Below, piece after piece: positions 25,094 through 33,553 of a stretch of 64,000 nucleotides of DNA; the first letter of the stretch is position 1; each line of letters opens with the position of its first letter. The position numbers and the translations under genes are program-made. The notes beneath the pieces are model-generated. The model made no database searches. It worked only from the letters and a program-made list of their open reading frames with translations, and was not told the origin of the DNA. Source of the stretch: Pusillibacter faecalis (lineage in GTDB: Bacteria; Bacillota; Clostridia; Oscillospirales; Oscillospiraceae). The DNA is taken from positions 496,001 to 560,000 of the forward strand of contig NZ_AP023420.1 in NCBI RefSeq assembly GCF_018408705.1. The letters are read 5' to 3'.

Positions 25094-25630
25094 GTGGCAG
25101 TTGACACAAAGGAACTGATTGCAGAGGCCGTGAAGCGGCTTCTGATGCAAAAGAAGGTCAAAAAACTGACGGTGAAAGACATCGTGGATGAATGCAGCAT
25201 CACCCGGCAGACCTTTTACTATCATTTTGAAGATATTCCAGACCTGTTGAAATGGGTCCTGGAGCGCGGCACGGATAAGATGGTCGAGGAAACGCTTACC
25301 CAAGGGAACGCAGAAAAGGGGCTGCGCTGCCTGTTCCTGCTGGCACTGAACGCCCGCCCCTATGTGGAGCACGGCCTTCAAACCAACTACCGGGATGAGA
25401 TTGAGCGGATGGTGGAGGAACAACTTTTCACATTTTTCCTGCGGGTGGTGGAAAAACGCGGCCTGTACGCTCAATGCAGCCATGCGGACTTGAAACTTGT
25501 GATGCGCTACCACAGTCAGGCGGTCCTCGGCCTCCTCAAAAACTGGACCGAGGCTGACAGCGGCGATTTAGACCACATCGTTCATATTGTCCATCAGCTT
25601 GTTGCGGGGGAGATCTCCCCCAGACAATAA
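25094..25630 (+). CDS. TetR-family regulator (DhaS/YfiR-like layout)
   Basis: About 178 residues. The helix-turn-helix (KLTVKDIVDECSITRQTFYYHFEDI) is near the N terminus. The C-terminal part has the short TetR_C layout with RGLYAQCSHADLK. A GTG at 25094 is 11 bases after GGAGG (25078-25082). The earlier GTG at 25082 overlaps that ribosome site and is unlikely. It has a consensus promoter and a strong terminator, so it is a separate unit. Target unknown, possibly the AraC/ECF genes beside it. Confidence 0.82.
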   Translation: MAVDTKELIAEAVKRLLMQKKVKKLTVKDIVDECSITRQTFYYHFEDIPDLLKWVLERGTDKMVEETLTQGNAEKGLRCLFLLALNARPYVEHGLQTNYRDEIERMVEEQLFTFFLRVVEKRGLYAQCSHADLKLVMRYHSQAVLGLLKNWTEADSGDLDHIVHIVHQLVAGEISPRQ

Positions 25631-25645
25631 CCCTCTCTTTTTATA

Positions 25646-25685
25646 GAAATGCCGGAGTGTAAAAAAGTTTTACACTCCGGCATTT
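25646..25685. terminator. Terminator after the TetR gene
   Basis: A 19-base perfect stem, beginning GAAATGCCGGAGTG and ending in TTTTACACTCCGG on the other arm, with a three-base loop. It has terminator form in both directions. Confidence 0.85.
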
Positions 25686-25775
25686 CTGTCAATACACACT
25701 TCATTTTCTGGCTATTGTTCCAGCCCCCCGCCCTGATTAAAATAAAAGCATGAAAAGGGAAAAGAGGTGCGGATC

Positions 25776-26225
25776 ATGTCACATGAAATTCTGTCCGCGA
25801 AACTGTATGAACTGGACCGGGAGTTCGGGCTGCTCCACGGGAGCATCCAGCTCAGCGAAACGGCAAGCCGCGAACAACTCGGCCAGGAGTTGGCCCGCCT
25901 GCGGCAGAAAAATGAAGCGGACCGTCTGGCGTTCCAGACAAAGTTGAAGTTCAGCCGCTCTCCCATGGTCGGGAAACTGGCGTCCTCCTATGAGACGATA
26001 GAGGCGTTCATCGACCGGGAGCGTGCGGAGCAGGACGGCCCGTTCTCCGAAGTCTGGCGCCGGGGGCTGTCCGCAGAGGAGGCCCTACTGCTGGCGGAAT
26101 ACTCACTGGATTTCGCGGCGCAGGCCGCCAATCACGCCCTGCTTCTCTCCCTGGAAGCAGTCAGCGCGCAGGATATACCGCGGGGAAAGGAAACGGAGGT
26201 TGAGCAAAATGAGGTGTCGCTCTAA
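25776..26225 (+). CDS. Hypothetical coiled-coil protein
   Basis: A 149-residue, highly charged protein, largely helical, with heptad-like stretches around LGQELARLRQKNEADRLAFQ. The ATG at 25776 follows GAGGTG. An in-frame GTG nine bases upstream lies within that ribosome site. Its 3' end overlaps the next gene by 17 bases, so the two are probably coupled. No family recognised. Confidence 0.6.
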   Translation: MSHEILSAKLYELDREFGLLHGSIQLSETASREQLGQELARLRQKNEADRLAFQTKLKFSRSPMVGKLASSYETIEAFIDRERAEQDGPFSEVWRRGLSAEEALLLAEYSLDFAAQAANHALLLSLEAVSAQDIPRGKETEVEQNEVSL

Positions 26226-26751
26226 ATTTGGATGGATGGAACTGATGATCGGCATTCTGCTGATCGTGCTGGGCATCTTCACTTTTCTGAGGCCGGGCAG
26301 CGTGCTGACCGGCGCCGTGCTGGTCTACGGCGTGTTCGCCCTTATCACAGGGATTGCGGATATTGTGTTCTATGTGAAGATGGAGCGTCATACCGGCTTC
26401 GGGCCGGTAGTAGCTCTGGTCAGCGGCATTTTGAGCGTGATCGCGGGTTTGCTGGTGATGGTCTATCCCGGCGCCGCGGCCTGGGCGCTGACGATCTTCT
26501 TCCCCCTATGGTTCATCATGCACTGCATCTCCCGCCTGACCCACTTGGGGATCATCCGGTATGTGGCCGGCAGCGGGTACTACTATTTCAGCCTGATCCT
26601 GAACATCATCGGGCTGGTGCTCGGCTTCCTCATGCTGCTCCAGCCGGCCCTCGCGTTCCTGTCCATGGGCTTTGTCATCGGGGCCTATCTGATCCTGCTG
26701 GGGATCGACAGCCTTGTGCTGGCGTTCAGCGATGTGGGCTATAAATGGTAA
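26209..26751 (+). CDS. HdeD-like six-helix membrane protein (DUF308)
   Basis: A 180-residue membrane protein made of three pairs of hydrophobic helices with short turns (LIVLGIFTFLRPG, VIAGLLVMVYPG, LGFLMLLQPA), the pattern of DUF308/HdeD proteins. In enterobacteria HdeD is linked to acid resistance. Here the function is open. The ATG at 26209 follows CGGAGG. It precedes the choloylglycine hydrolase, which may be in the same transcript. Confidence 0.78.
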   Translation: MRCRSKFGWMELMIGILLIVLGIFTFLRPGSVLTGAVLVYGVFALITGIADIVFYVKMERHTGFGPVVALVSGILSVIAGLLVMVYPGAAAWALTIFFPLWFIMHCISRLTHLGIIRYVAGSGYYYFSLILNIIGLVLGFLMLLQPALAFLSMGFVIGAYLILLGIDSLVLAFSDVGYKW

Positions 26752-26753
26752 AA

Positions 26754-26776
26754 CGCCCTGACGGTAAAACAGGGCG
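26754..26776 (+). other. Weak hairpin between the HdeD-like and hydrolase genes
   Basis: CGCCCTG/CAGGGCG stem without a T-run. It could be an attenuator or mRNA-stability element rather than a full terminator. Confidence 0.35.
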
Positions 26777-26811
26777 GTCCATCAAGACTCAAAAATTGGA
26801 AGGTTTCTTTT

Positions 26812-27807
26812 ATGTGTACTGCAATCAATTTCTTAAATCAGCAGCATGAAAATGTGTTTGGCCGGACAATGGATTTCCACTACATTCTGGACCCGCGCCT
26901 TGCGGTCTTTCCCGCCGGCTCCACCTGGGAAAACACGCTGGGCAGGCAGCTCACTGACCGGTACGCGGTCGCGGGGATCAGCCGCCACTTCAAAAATCTC
27001 TATGTCCTGTTTGATGGCGTCAATGAAAAGGGGCTTGCGGGCGGCGCGCTGTACTTTAAGGGATATGCCGACTTCCCGCCGTTCTCCCAACAGAGCGGCA
27101 AGGCGCAGGTCCCAGCCCTGGACTTTTTGCACTATGTCCTCGGCCTCTGCGCCTCTCTGGACGACCTCCGGGAGCTTCTGGCCGACATCACCCTGGTGGG
27201 GCTTCAGGACAAACTGACCGGGACCGTCGCGCCGCTGCACTGGATCTTCACCGACCTGTCCGGCAAAAGCCTCGTGGTGGAGCAGATCAAACAGGGGCTG
27301 AACGCCTATGAAAACCCGGTGGGCGTTCTGACCAACAGCCCGGATTTCCCCTGGCAGATGACGAATTTACGCAGCTACATTGGAGCCGCGCCGGAGCAGA
27401 CGGAGCAGGCGGATTGGGGTGGTTTCCGGATGGAGCCTTTTGGGCAGGCCGCCGGAACGAGCGTCCTGCCCGGGGGCTACACACCACCCGCCCGTTTCGT
27501 CAGGACCGCGTTCCAGAAGCTCCATATGGTGCAGCCGGAGACCATGCAGGAAGCCGTTATTGCAGGCTTTCACATCCTGGAGGGCGTCACCCTGCCCAAC
27601 GGCGTGGTAAAGACGGCCAACGGGACCTTTGACTACACCCAGTACACTTCCATGATCGACCTTCCGAACAAGGTCTACTATTTCAAGACCTATGAAAATC
27701 CCCAAATCATCCGGGTGGACCTGAAGCCGGTCTGGGCGTCCGGGGAACAGACGGTGCGGGATCTGGGCAGCATCCATGTGCCGATCCGCTACGGAACGAT
27801 GGAGTGA
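26812..27807 (+). CDS. Choloylglycine hydrolase family protein, penicillin-V-acylase-like
   Basis: A 331-residue Ntn-hydrolase with the N-terminal Met-Cys processed to give nucleophile Cys2. Arg18 and Asp21 (GRTMD), Asn175 (VLTNSPDF) and Arg228 (PARFVR) are in the expected positions. At position 81 (GGALYF) there is Tyr where bile salt hydrolases have Asn (GLNF). Tyr at this site is the known mark of penicillin V acylases. So it cleaves an amide bond, but the substrate may be N-acyl compounds rather than conjugated bile salts. No signal peptide, so probably cytoplasmic. Confidence 0.88.
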   Translation: MCTAINFLNQQHENVFGRTMDFHYILDPRLAVFPAGSTWENTLGRQLTDRYAVAGISRHFKNLYVLFDGVNEKGLAGGALYFKGYADFPPFSQQSGKAQVPALDFLHYVLGLCASLDDLRELLADITLVGLQDKLTGTVAPLHWIFTDLSGKSLVVEQIKQGLNAYENPVGVLTNSPDFPWQMTNLRSYIGAAPEQTEQADWGGFRMEPFGQAAGTSVLPGGYTPPARFVRTAFQKLHMVQPETMQEAVIAGFHILEGVTLPNGVVKTANGTFDYTQYTSMIDLPNKVYYFKTYENPQIIRVDLKPVWASGEQTVRDLGSIHVPIRYGTME

Positions 27808-27876
27808 ATAAAAGCCCTCCGCTCTGTTAAAGCTGATTTCTCCACACACTTTATTTATGATAGCAAGGGAATGGCG

Positions 27877-28467
27877 ATGGAATTACGGATACCTACATCG
27901 GAACAACTCAAGTCTGTTTATGAGGGGCAGCTGAAACAGGCGTTTCCCGCCTCAGAGCTGAAGCCCCTGCAATCCATAGAGGAACTGTGGCGGGATGGGC
28001 TCTACCGCCCCTGGTGCCTGTTTGACGGCGATGAGATTGTTGGTGCCTGTTTTCTGTGGCTGGGGCGGCCGGGCTGGGCCCTGCTGGATTACCTGTGCGT
28101 CTCCGCGGATCATCGAAACAGGGGGATCGGGGCGCTGCTCCTGTCCATGCTGCTGGAACAGGAGCCGGATCTGACTATTTTCGGGGAAAGCGAGCTTCCC
28201 TCCCACGCTCCCGATCCCGTAATGGCGGAGCATCGCCTGGGCTTCTATGCCCGTAATGGCGCAAAAACCGCCGGGTATGAGACCGCTTTATTCGGGGTGC
28301 CCTACAAGACGCTCTACTGGTCCAAAAAGCCGGTGGACGACAGCGTGCTGATGGAACAGCACCGGCACATTTATGAAAGCCGCTTCTCTCCGGAAAAGCT
28401 CGACCGCTTTATCCGAATTCCCTATGACCCAGCGGAGCCGTTAGTGGCAACACCCTGGGAGGAGTAA
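27877..28467 (+). CDS. GNAT-family N-acetyltransferase
   Basis: About 196 residues with the acetyl-CoA motif HRNRGIGALLL following the strand LLDYLCVSADH, which is the core GNAT motif A. The ATG at 27877 lies six bases after AAGGGA. An ATG at 27871 abuts it. The C-terminal 60 residues are an unassigned extension. The acceptor is unknown. It follows the choloylglycine hydrolase on the same strand. Confidence 0.82.
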   Translation: MELRIPTSEQLKSVYEGQLKQAFPASELKPLQSIEELWRDGLYRPWCLFDGDEIVGACFLWLGRPGWALLDYLCVSADHRNRGIGALLLSMLLEQEPDLTIFGESELPSHAPDPVMAEHRLGFYARNGAKTAGYETALFGVPYKTLYWSKKPVDDSVLMEQHRHIYESRFSPEKLDRFIRIPYDPAEPLVATPWEE

Positions 28468-28575
28468 GGAACAGCCGTACTTTGTAGTGAATGCAGAGAA
28501 GGCTGGATTTATCTGGTGACTGCTATCACAAACTGATTTTCATCCGCTATGTGAGCAACAGAGTTTAACAACAAG

Positions 28576-28615
28576 AAGGGACTGCCACACAGATCATTTA
28601 GTGCGGCAGTCCCTT
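28576..28615. terminator. Bidirectional terminator
   Basis: AAGGGACTGCC/GGCAGTCCCTT stem followed by TTCAAATTTT. It closes the GNAT transcript. The rest of 28468-28740 shows no gene. Confidence 0.75.
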
Positions 28616-28740
28616 TCAAATTTTATAACTCCTCAAATTTTGATTTGCCATTCTGTACTTATCATTCTACCACAATTCCGAAAGTGTAGAAACAGGGAGT
28701 TTTCCAGGAGGATTTCCTGCCTTCCGGATATACCATAGAG

Positions 28741-28779
28741 AAACAGCAAGGGGAAATTGGTGATTTTCCCTTGCTGTTT
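28741..28779 (-). terminator. Terminator of the response-regulator operon
   Basis: AAACAGCAAGGG/CCCTTGCTGTTT stem immediately after the response-regulator stop on the minus strand. Confidence 0.75.
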
Positions 28780-28781
28780 CT

Positions 28782-29480
28782 TTACTCTTTTTCACTATCA
28801 AATCGGTACCCGATTCCGCGAACGGTCTGAATATAACTGCCTCTTGTTCTGGTCAGTTTCTTTCGCAGACTCTTGATTTGAAACCGTACTGCTTCATCTA
28901 CGCCGAACTCTGTGTCAGCATTCCAGATATGGCTGTAGAGCTGCTCTCGTGAAAATACTTGTCCAGGACGGCTGGCCAGCAGGTACAGCAGATCAAACTC
29001 TCTCCGAGTAAGCTGTATCGCCCTTTCTTTCAAATGTACCTGACGATGCAAAGGGTTAATAACCAATTCTGTCCCAAAGGTCAAGGTATAATATTGCTTC
29101 TCTGTATGTTCCGACTCCATATAGAGGCGGATGAGTGCATGAGCCTGAGCAGTGCAGCGGCGCAGGTCAATCGGCTTTGAGTTACAGACTGTTGCTCCTA
29201 ATGAAAGAAGTTCAATTTCATCTTCCAATGATAGTATACCGGTGAGCACCAGAATCGGGACCACCTTGGCCTGACGCATGGTCCGAAGCAGTTCCCGGCC
29301 ATCCATATCTTCCAGCGCCGGGTCTATGATAACCAGACAATACCGGTGCCGCATAAAACTGTCCAGGGCCTCCGCTGTGTCAATGAAATACCGGACCTCT
29401 GTGGTATCGTCCTGCAGAGCCTCCCGGAGTTTCCGGCAAAGGGGCAGGTCATCATCAATCAGCAGGATCTGTTTTCGCAT
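28782..29480 (-). CDS. OmpR/PhoB-type response regulator, no kinase nearby
   Basis: A 232-residue regulator. The receiver domain (1-120) has the acidic pair at 10-11, phospho-acceptor Asp53 (LVIIDP), Thr80 and Lys102 (SKP), so it should be phosphorylated normally. The winged-helix domain follows (LTRREFDLLYLLAS to TVRGIGYRF). The ATG at 29480 lies inside the DtxR gene, overlapping it by 26 bases, so the two are coupled. No histidine kinase is encoded in the window. Relics of the same DtxR-regulator pair occur at 859, 16471 and 37411. Confidence 0.9.
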   Translation of the reverse strand: MRKQILLIDDDLPLCRKLREALQDDTTEVRYFIDTAEALDSFMRHRYCLVIIDPALEDMDGRELLRTMRQAKVVPILVLTGILSLEDEIELLSLGATVCNSKPIDLRRCTAQAHALIRLYMESEHTEKQYYTLTFGTELVINPLHRQVHLKERAIQLTRREFDLLYLLASRPGQVFSREQLYSHIWNADTEFGVDEAVRFQIKSLRKKLTRTRGSYIQTVRGIGYRFDSEKE

Positions 29481-29913
29481 CAAACCGCCTCCCATTCTCG
29501 GTCGGCTCTGTACTTGGATGGCTTTTCTGGTACAACTCCGTCAGTTTCTGAAAACTGGCTGGGCTGATCACATGCTCCATGCGGCAGGCGTCTCGTTCAG
29601 CAGCCTTGGGCTCGACACCAGCCTCCACTAACAGGCGTGTGAAAAAGCAATGTTTTTCATAGGTCTGCTCGGCTACCTCCCTGCCCACATCGGTCAGGCG
29701 GAGGAAGAAGTCCCCGTCCATGGTGAGGAAGCCTCCTTCTTTTAGGGTAGCTACCGCGTGGCACACGCTGGGCTTGGAGACTCCCATGTGCCGGGCAACA
29801 TCCACAGAGCGTACCATGCCCTTTTCCTTTTGGAGCACCAGCACGGCCTCCAGATAGTCTTCGCCGGAGGCATGAAGTGATGTGCCGTGTTGTCGTTTCA
29901 CTCTTTTCTTCAC
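29455..29913 (-). CDS. DtxR-family metal-dependent repressor
   Basis: A 152-residue member of the four-paralog set. Winged helix MGVSKPSVCHAV. Metal ligands in GEDYLEA, YEKHCFF and DACRMEH. It starts at a GTG that overlaps the stop of the ABC half-transporter (GTGA) and ends inside the response-regulator gene. It closes a long operon or pair of operons running from 37194. Likely targets are the boxes at 33463 and 37213. Confidence 0.9.
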   Translation of the reverse strand: MKKRVKRQHGTSLHASGEDYLEAVLVLQKEKGMVRSVDVARHMGVSKPSVCHAVATLKEGGFLTMDGDFFLRLTDVGREVAEQTYEKHCFFTRLLVEAGVEPKAAERDACRMEHVISPASFQKLTELYQKSHPSTEPTENGRRFDAKTDPAD

Positions 29914-31658
29914 GCCAATCTCCAGCCCTCGGCCTGTTCCCGAATCTCAATAAACCGCCGGTACAAGCCGCCCTGGGCCATCAGTTCCGCATGAGTACCC
30001 CGCTGGGCGATACGGCCATCCTCCACCACCAGGATCTGATCCGCGTGCTGGATGGTAGCCAGCCGGTGGGCGATGGTGAGGATGGTTTTCCCCTTTGTCA
30101 AAGCGGACAGAGCCTGTTGGATCAGGTGTTCATTCTCCGGGTCTACGCTGGCAGTTGCTTCATCAAGGATGACGATAGGAGCGTCCTTCAAAATGGCCCG
30201 GGCGATGGAGATGCGCTGCTTCTCTCCTCCAGAGAGGGTGGAGCCGCCCTCTCCAATCACGGTGTCATAGCCGTTCGGCAGGGCCGAGATGAAGTCATGG
30301 CAGCACGCAGCTTTGGCGGCAGCCACCACCTGCTCATGGGTGGCATCCGGGCAACCGAATTTGATATTGTTCTCCACACTGTCCTGGAAGAGATACACAT
30401 TCTGAAAGACCATGGAGATATTTCGCAGCAGGCTTTCACAGGTGAATTCTTTCACATCGTGGCCGCCCACCGACACGGAGCCGCGGTCCGCGTCATAGAA
30501 GCGGGCCACCAGATTGCATATCGTGCTCTTGCCGGAGCCGGACGGCCCCACAATGGCGGTAGTGGTCCCCTGGGGCGCGGTAAAAGTCACATCGTGGAGC
30601 ACCTCGCGGCTCCCATACCCGAAGGATACATGGGAGAGGGACACATCGAACTGCTCTGGGGTTATCTCCCTGCCGTCCTTGTCGATGAAGTCGGTGCGCT
30701 CCAGTTCCTCCAGCCGGTCCAGCACCGAATCTGTCACCGACAGGATGTGGGCCGCGTCATTGATGGCCTCCACACTGCCGAAAATGGTGAAGGAAAACAG
30801 GGCAATCATCAGGAAATACGGGAGCGGTAAAGTTCCCACCAAAGCCTGCTGGCCCGCGGTGAGCACCAGCCCCACGGATGCCGCCCGCAGAGCGAACAGA
30901 TGCAGGCAGTTCCAGGGGACGAACCCAAACTCGTTTTTAATGCGGATGGCCTTATTATCCCGGCAGGCATCCCGGAATCGCTGAACAGAAACCCCGTCCT
31001 GCCCAAAGGACTTCACTACCGGCAGGCCGTGGATGTATTCGACGGCCGCGCCGGACAATGCCTCCTGAGCCCGGTGGCCCACAGGAGCGGTGCGGGCGCT
31101 CTGACGGCCAATGCCCCGCAGGGCAAAGGCGGACACCAGCACACCGATCAGCGCCACCAGCGCGGCAGGCGGGCAGAAAATCGCCACGCACAGCAGGATC
31201 ACGGCTACCTGAATATAACCGTTTACCACCGCGTCCACCATCTTCATGCTCTGGAGTTCCAGCGTGCTCAGTTCCGTGGTGAGCGCCGCCAAAATGTCCC
31301 CCAGATTGTTTTTGGCAAAGTACCCAAGGGACACCCGTTTCAGCACATCTCCCAGTTCCATCCGCTGCTCTGCCGCCCGTTCCGTTCCGATGCTCTCCTG
31401 AAGCCGGTTTTTCCAATAGGTGAAGAAAAACCGCAGCAGGATGAGAACGACGATGCCAGATAAGCACAGCCATGGGAGAGAGCCGGAAAGCTCATTCTCC
31501 CCCCAGGCGTTCCCGATCATCCGCCCCAGGGCCCAGGCCGCCAGCATCACCGGCCCTGCGGTACACCATGTTGCGAAAAACGAGCACACAAAACCCAGAA
31601 TCATTCGCTTTCGATAGTTCTTTGCCCATCCCATAATGCGTCCTACGCTGTGAAACAT
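29910..31658 (-). CDS. Exporter-fold ABC half-transporter, second of a pair
   Basis: A 582-residue membrane-ATPase fusion with GPSGSGKST, LSGGEKQR, VILDEATASVDPEN and IAHRL. The ATG at 31658 follows GGAGGGG and lies one base after the upstream stop. Much longer in-frame starts overlap the partner gene. The nearest relative in the window is the protein at 51061. It probably forms a heterodimer with the product of 31660. An IrtAB/YbtPQ-like importer of chelated iron is the favoured but unproven role. Confidence 0.88.
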   Translation of the reverse strand: MFHSVGRIMGWAKNYRKRMILGFVCSFFATWCTAGPVMLAAWALGRMIGNAWGENELSGSLPWLCLSGIVVLILLRFFFTYWKNRLQESIGTERAAEQRMELGDVLKRVSLGYFAKNNLGDILAALTTELSTLELQSMKMVDAVVNGYIQVAVILLCVAIFCPPAALVALIGVLVSAFALRGIGRQSARTAPVGHRAQEALSGAAVEYIHGLPVVKSFGQDGVSVQRFRDACRDNKAIRIKNEFGFVPWNCLHLFALRAASVGLVLTAGQQALVGTLPLPYFLMIALFSFTIFGSVEAINDAAHILSVTDSVLDRLEELERTDFIDKDGREITPEQFDVSLSHVSFGYGSREVLHDVTFTAPQGTTTAIVGPSGSGKSTICNLVARFYDADRGSVSVGGHDVKEFTCESLLRNISMVFQNVYLFQDSVENNIKFGCPDATHEQVVAAAKAACCHDFISALPNGYDTVIGEGGSTLSGGEKQRISIARAILKDAPIVILDEATASVDPENEHLIQQALSALTKGKTILTIAHRLATIQHADQILVVEDGRIAQRGTHAELMAQGGLYRRFIEIREQAEGWRLA

Positions 31659-31659
31659 C

Positions 31660-33429
31660 TCAATTCCCCTCCTTTTTGCCGGATGTGACCGCCCAGTTTC
31701 GTGCCCCCACATGGGCCGCCCAAAGGGTCTGATACAGCGGGCAGCGGCCCAACAGTTCTTCCTGTGTGCCACAGTCTGCAACGCTCCCTTTCTCCAGCAC
31801 CACGATCTGATCCGCGTTCTGGATGGTGGAGAGCCGGTGGGCGATAACCAGCAGCGTTTTCCCCCTGGAAAGCGCCATAATGGAGCGTTGGATCTTGTCC
31901 TCATTCTCGGGATCAGTGAAGGCGGTCGCCTCGTCCAAAATCACAATGGGGGCGTCCTTCAAAATGGCGCGGGCGATGGCGATGCGCTGACGCTCCCCGC
32001 CGGAGAGCTGCTTGCCCGCGTCTCCGGCCGTCGTATCCCAGCCATGCTCCAGCCGGCCGATGAATTCTTCGCACTGGGCCGCCTGAGCAGCCGCCAGCAC
32101 TTCCTCGTCCGAGGCCCCCGGACGCCCCAGCCGGATGTTCTCTTTCAGGGGACAGTCAAAGAGGAAGTTGTCCTGCGTGACGAAACTGATGGACTGGGAG
32201 AGCTGCTTCAGCGGGAGCTTGCGGATGTCCTGTCCGCCCAGGGTGATGGAGCCTCCCGTCACATCCCAAAACCGGGCGGTCAGCCGGGCGATGGTAGACT
32301 TGCCGCCGCCTGATGGTCCCACCAGGGCGGTGAATTTTCCCTGTGGGATGGTCAAGTTCAGATGGCGAAGCACCTCCTTGCCCTCCGTCCCGCCATAGGA
32401 AAAAGATACATCCCGCATCTGGATGCTGCTGCCTTCCAGATGGACATTCTGCTCCGCTTGCGTGAGCTGGGGCAAATTCAGCAGTTCACGGGTGTCCTTC
32501 ACTGCAAACTGCATACTTTTCATGGAGTTGATGAAGGCGGTGGCGCTCATCAGGGGGGACACAATTCCCAGGGCCAGCATCAGGCAGAGCGTCACCTGGG
32601 CCGGGTCCAGTATCCCCGCCTGATAGAGCGCGACGCCCGCCGGCAGGGTCCCCAGCAGGGTGGTCGGCAGAATGGACAGGCACAGATTCATGGAAGCCCA
32701 GGTGCAGCGGAACCATCCCATGGTGAAGTCCCGGAAGGAGGCCACCGCTTGGGCGAATTTCTGATAGGACCGCTCCCCCTGGCTGAACGCCTTCACCACC
32801 TGAATGCCCTCTACATATTCCACGATCACGCTGTTCACATGGGCGTTGGCCTCCATGTAGGCGGCGTAATTCTTGTTATAGGTCCGCATCCCGAAGGTCA
32901 TGGGGATGAGCGCCACTGGGATGGTCACCAGCAGGGCAAGGCCCATCCGCCAGTCGATGGCGAACATGGCGATGACCACGACCAAAGGCAGCAGAAGATT
33001 GGAACTGAGTTCCGGGATCATGTGAGCCAGAGGCGGCTCCACATCTTCAATACGGTCCACGATGGTGCTTTTCATGGAGCCAATGGGCCGGCTTTCCACC
33101 TCGCCCAGCGGCGCCCCCATCAGCCGGTCCGCCACCTGAAGGCGCAGGCCCTCCAAAATTGTGTAGGCGGATACATGGGCCAGCATGGTGGACAGGGCAT
33201 ATCCCGCCACCTTGACGGCATAGCCGGCCAGACACACGCCGCACCAAAATACAATGCCCTCCCAGTCCGCCTGACGCTCCAGAAAGAGCCGGATGATCTG
33301 ATAAACGCCGAGATACGGTACGAAGCCCCCGGCCACACTGAGAATAGCCAGTACCACAGACCCGGCCATCTTCCCCCGGCAGGGTGCGGCGAAGGAGAGC
33401 AGGATACCGAGCCAAGTTCGTTCCTTCAT
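31660..33429 (-). CDS. Exporter-fold ABC half-transporter, first of a pair
   Basis: A 589-residue half-transporter with GPSGGGKST, LSGGERQR, VILDEATAFTDPEN and IAHRL. The D-loop has FTDPEN rather than SVDPEN of the partner. The ATG at 33429 follows GAGAGGAG. An in-frame start six codons earlier is less well placed. The gene stands directly behind a promoter and DtxR box (33453-33514) and the AraC gene at 33554. Confidence 0.88.
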   Translation of the reverse strand: MKERTWLGILLSFAAPCRGKMAGSVVLAILSVAGGFVPYLGVYQIIRLFLERQADWEGIVFWCGVCLAGYAVKVAGYALSTMLAHVSAYTILEGLRLQVADRLMGAPLGEVESRPIGSMKSTIVDRIEDVEPPLAHMIPELSSNLLLPLVVVIAMFAIDWRMGLALLVTIPVALIPMTFGMRTYNKNYAAYMEANAHVNSVIVEYVEGIQVVKAFSQGERSYQKFAQAVASFRDFTMGWFRCTWASMNLCLSILPTTLLGTLPAGVALYQAGILDPAQVTLCLMLALGIVSPLMSATAFINSMKSMQFAVKDTRELLNLPQLTQAEQNVHLEGSSIQMRDVSFSYGGTEGKEVLRHLNLTIPQGKFTALVGPSGGGKSTIARLTARFWDVTGGSITLGGQDIRKLPLKQLSQSISFVTQDNFLFDCPLKENIRLGRPGASDEEVLAAAQAAQCEEFIGRLEHGWDTTAGDAGKQLSGGERQRIAIARAILKDAPIVILDEATAFTDPENEDKIQRSIMALSRGKTLLVIAHRLSTIQNADQIVVLEKGSVADCGTQEELLGRCPLYQTLWAAHVGARNWAVTSGKKEGN

Positions 33430-33452
33430 GTGCAATACTCCTCTCAAAGAAA

Positions 33453-33514
33453 AATCGTTGTAGTTTGCTTGCGCTAACTACAACGATTATAAGAAATTCT
33501 TCTTCCTCTGTCCG
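33453..33514 (-). promoter_or_regulatory. Promoter with DtxR-type box inside a 36-base inverted repeat
   Basis: Minus strand: CGGACA (33509-33514), 17 bases and TATAAT (33486-33491), then GTTAG-CGCAAG-CAAAC (33463-33478) at the start site. The box is the centre of a longer inverted repeat, AATCGTTGTAGTT...AACTACAACGATT (33453-33488), which could be a second operator, for example for the AraC protein upstream, or an RNA hairpin. Confidence 0.7.
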
Positions 33515-33553
33515 CTCCGTCCTGCCGGTCTGGTCCCGTTTGGACGGAAAAAT

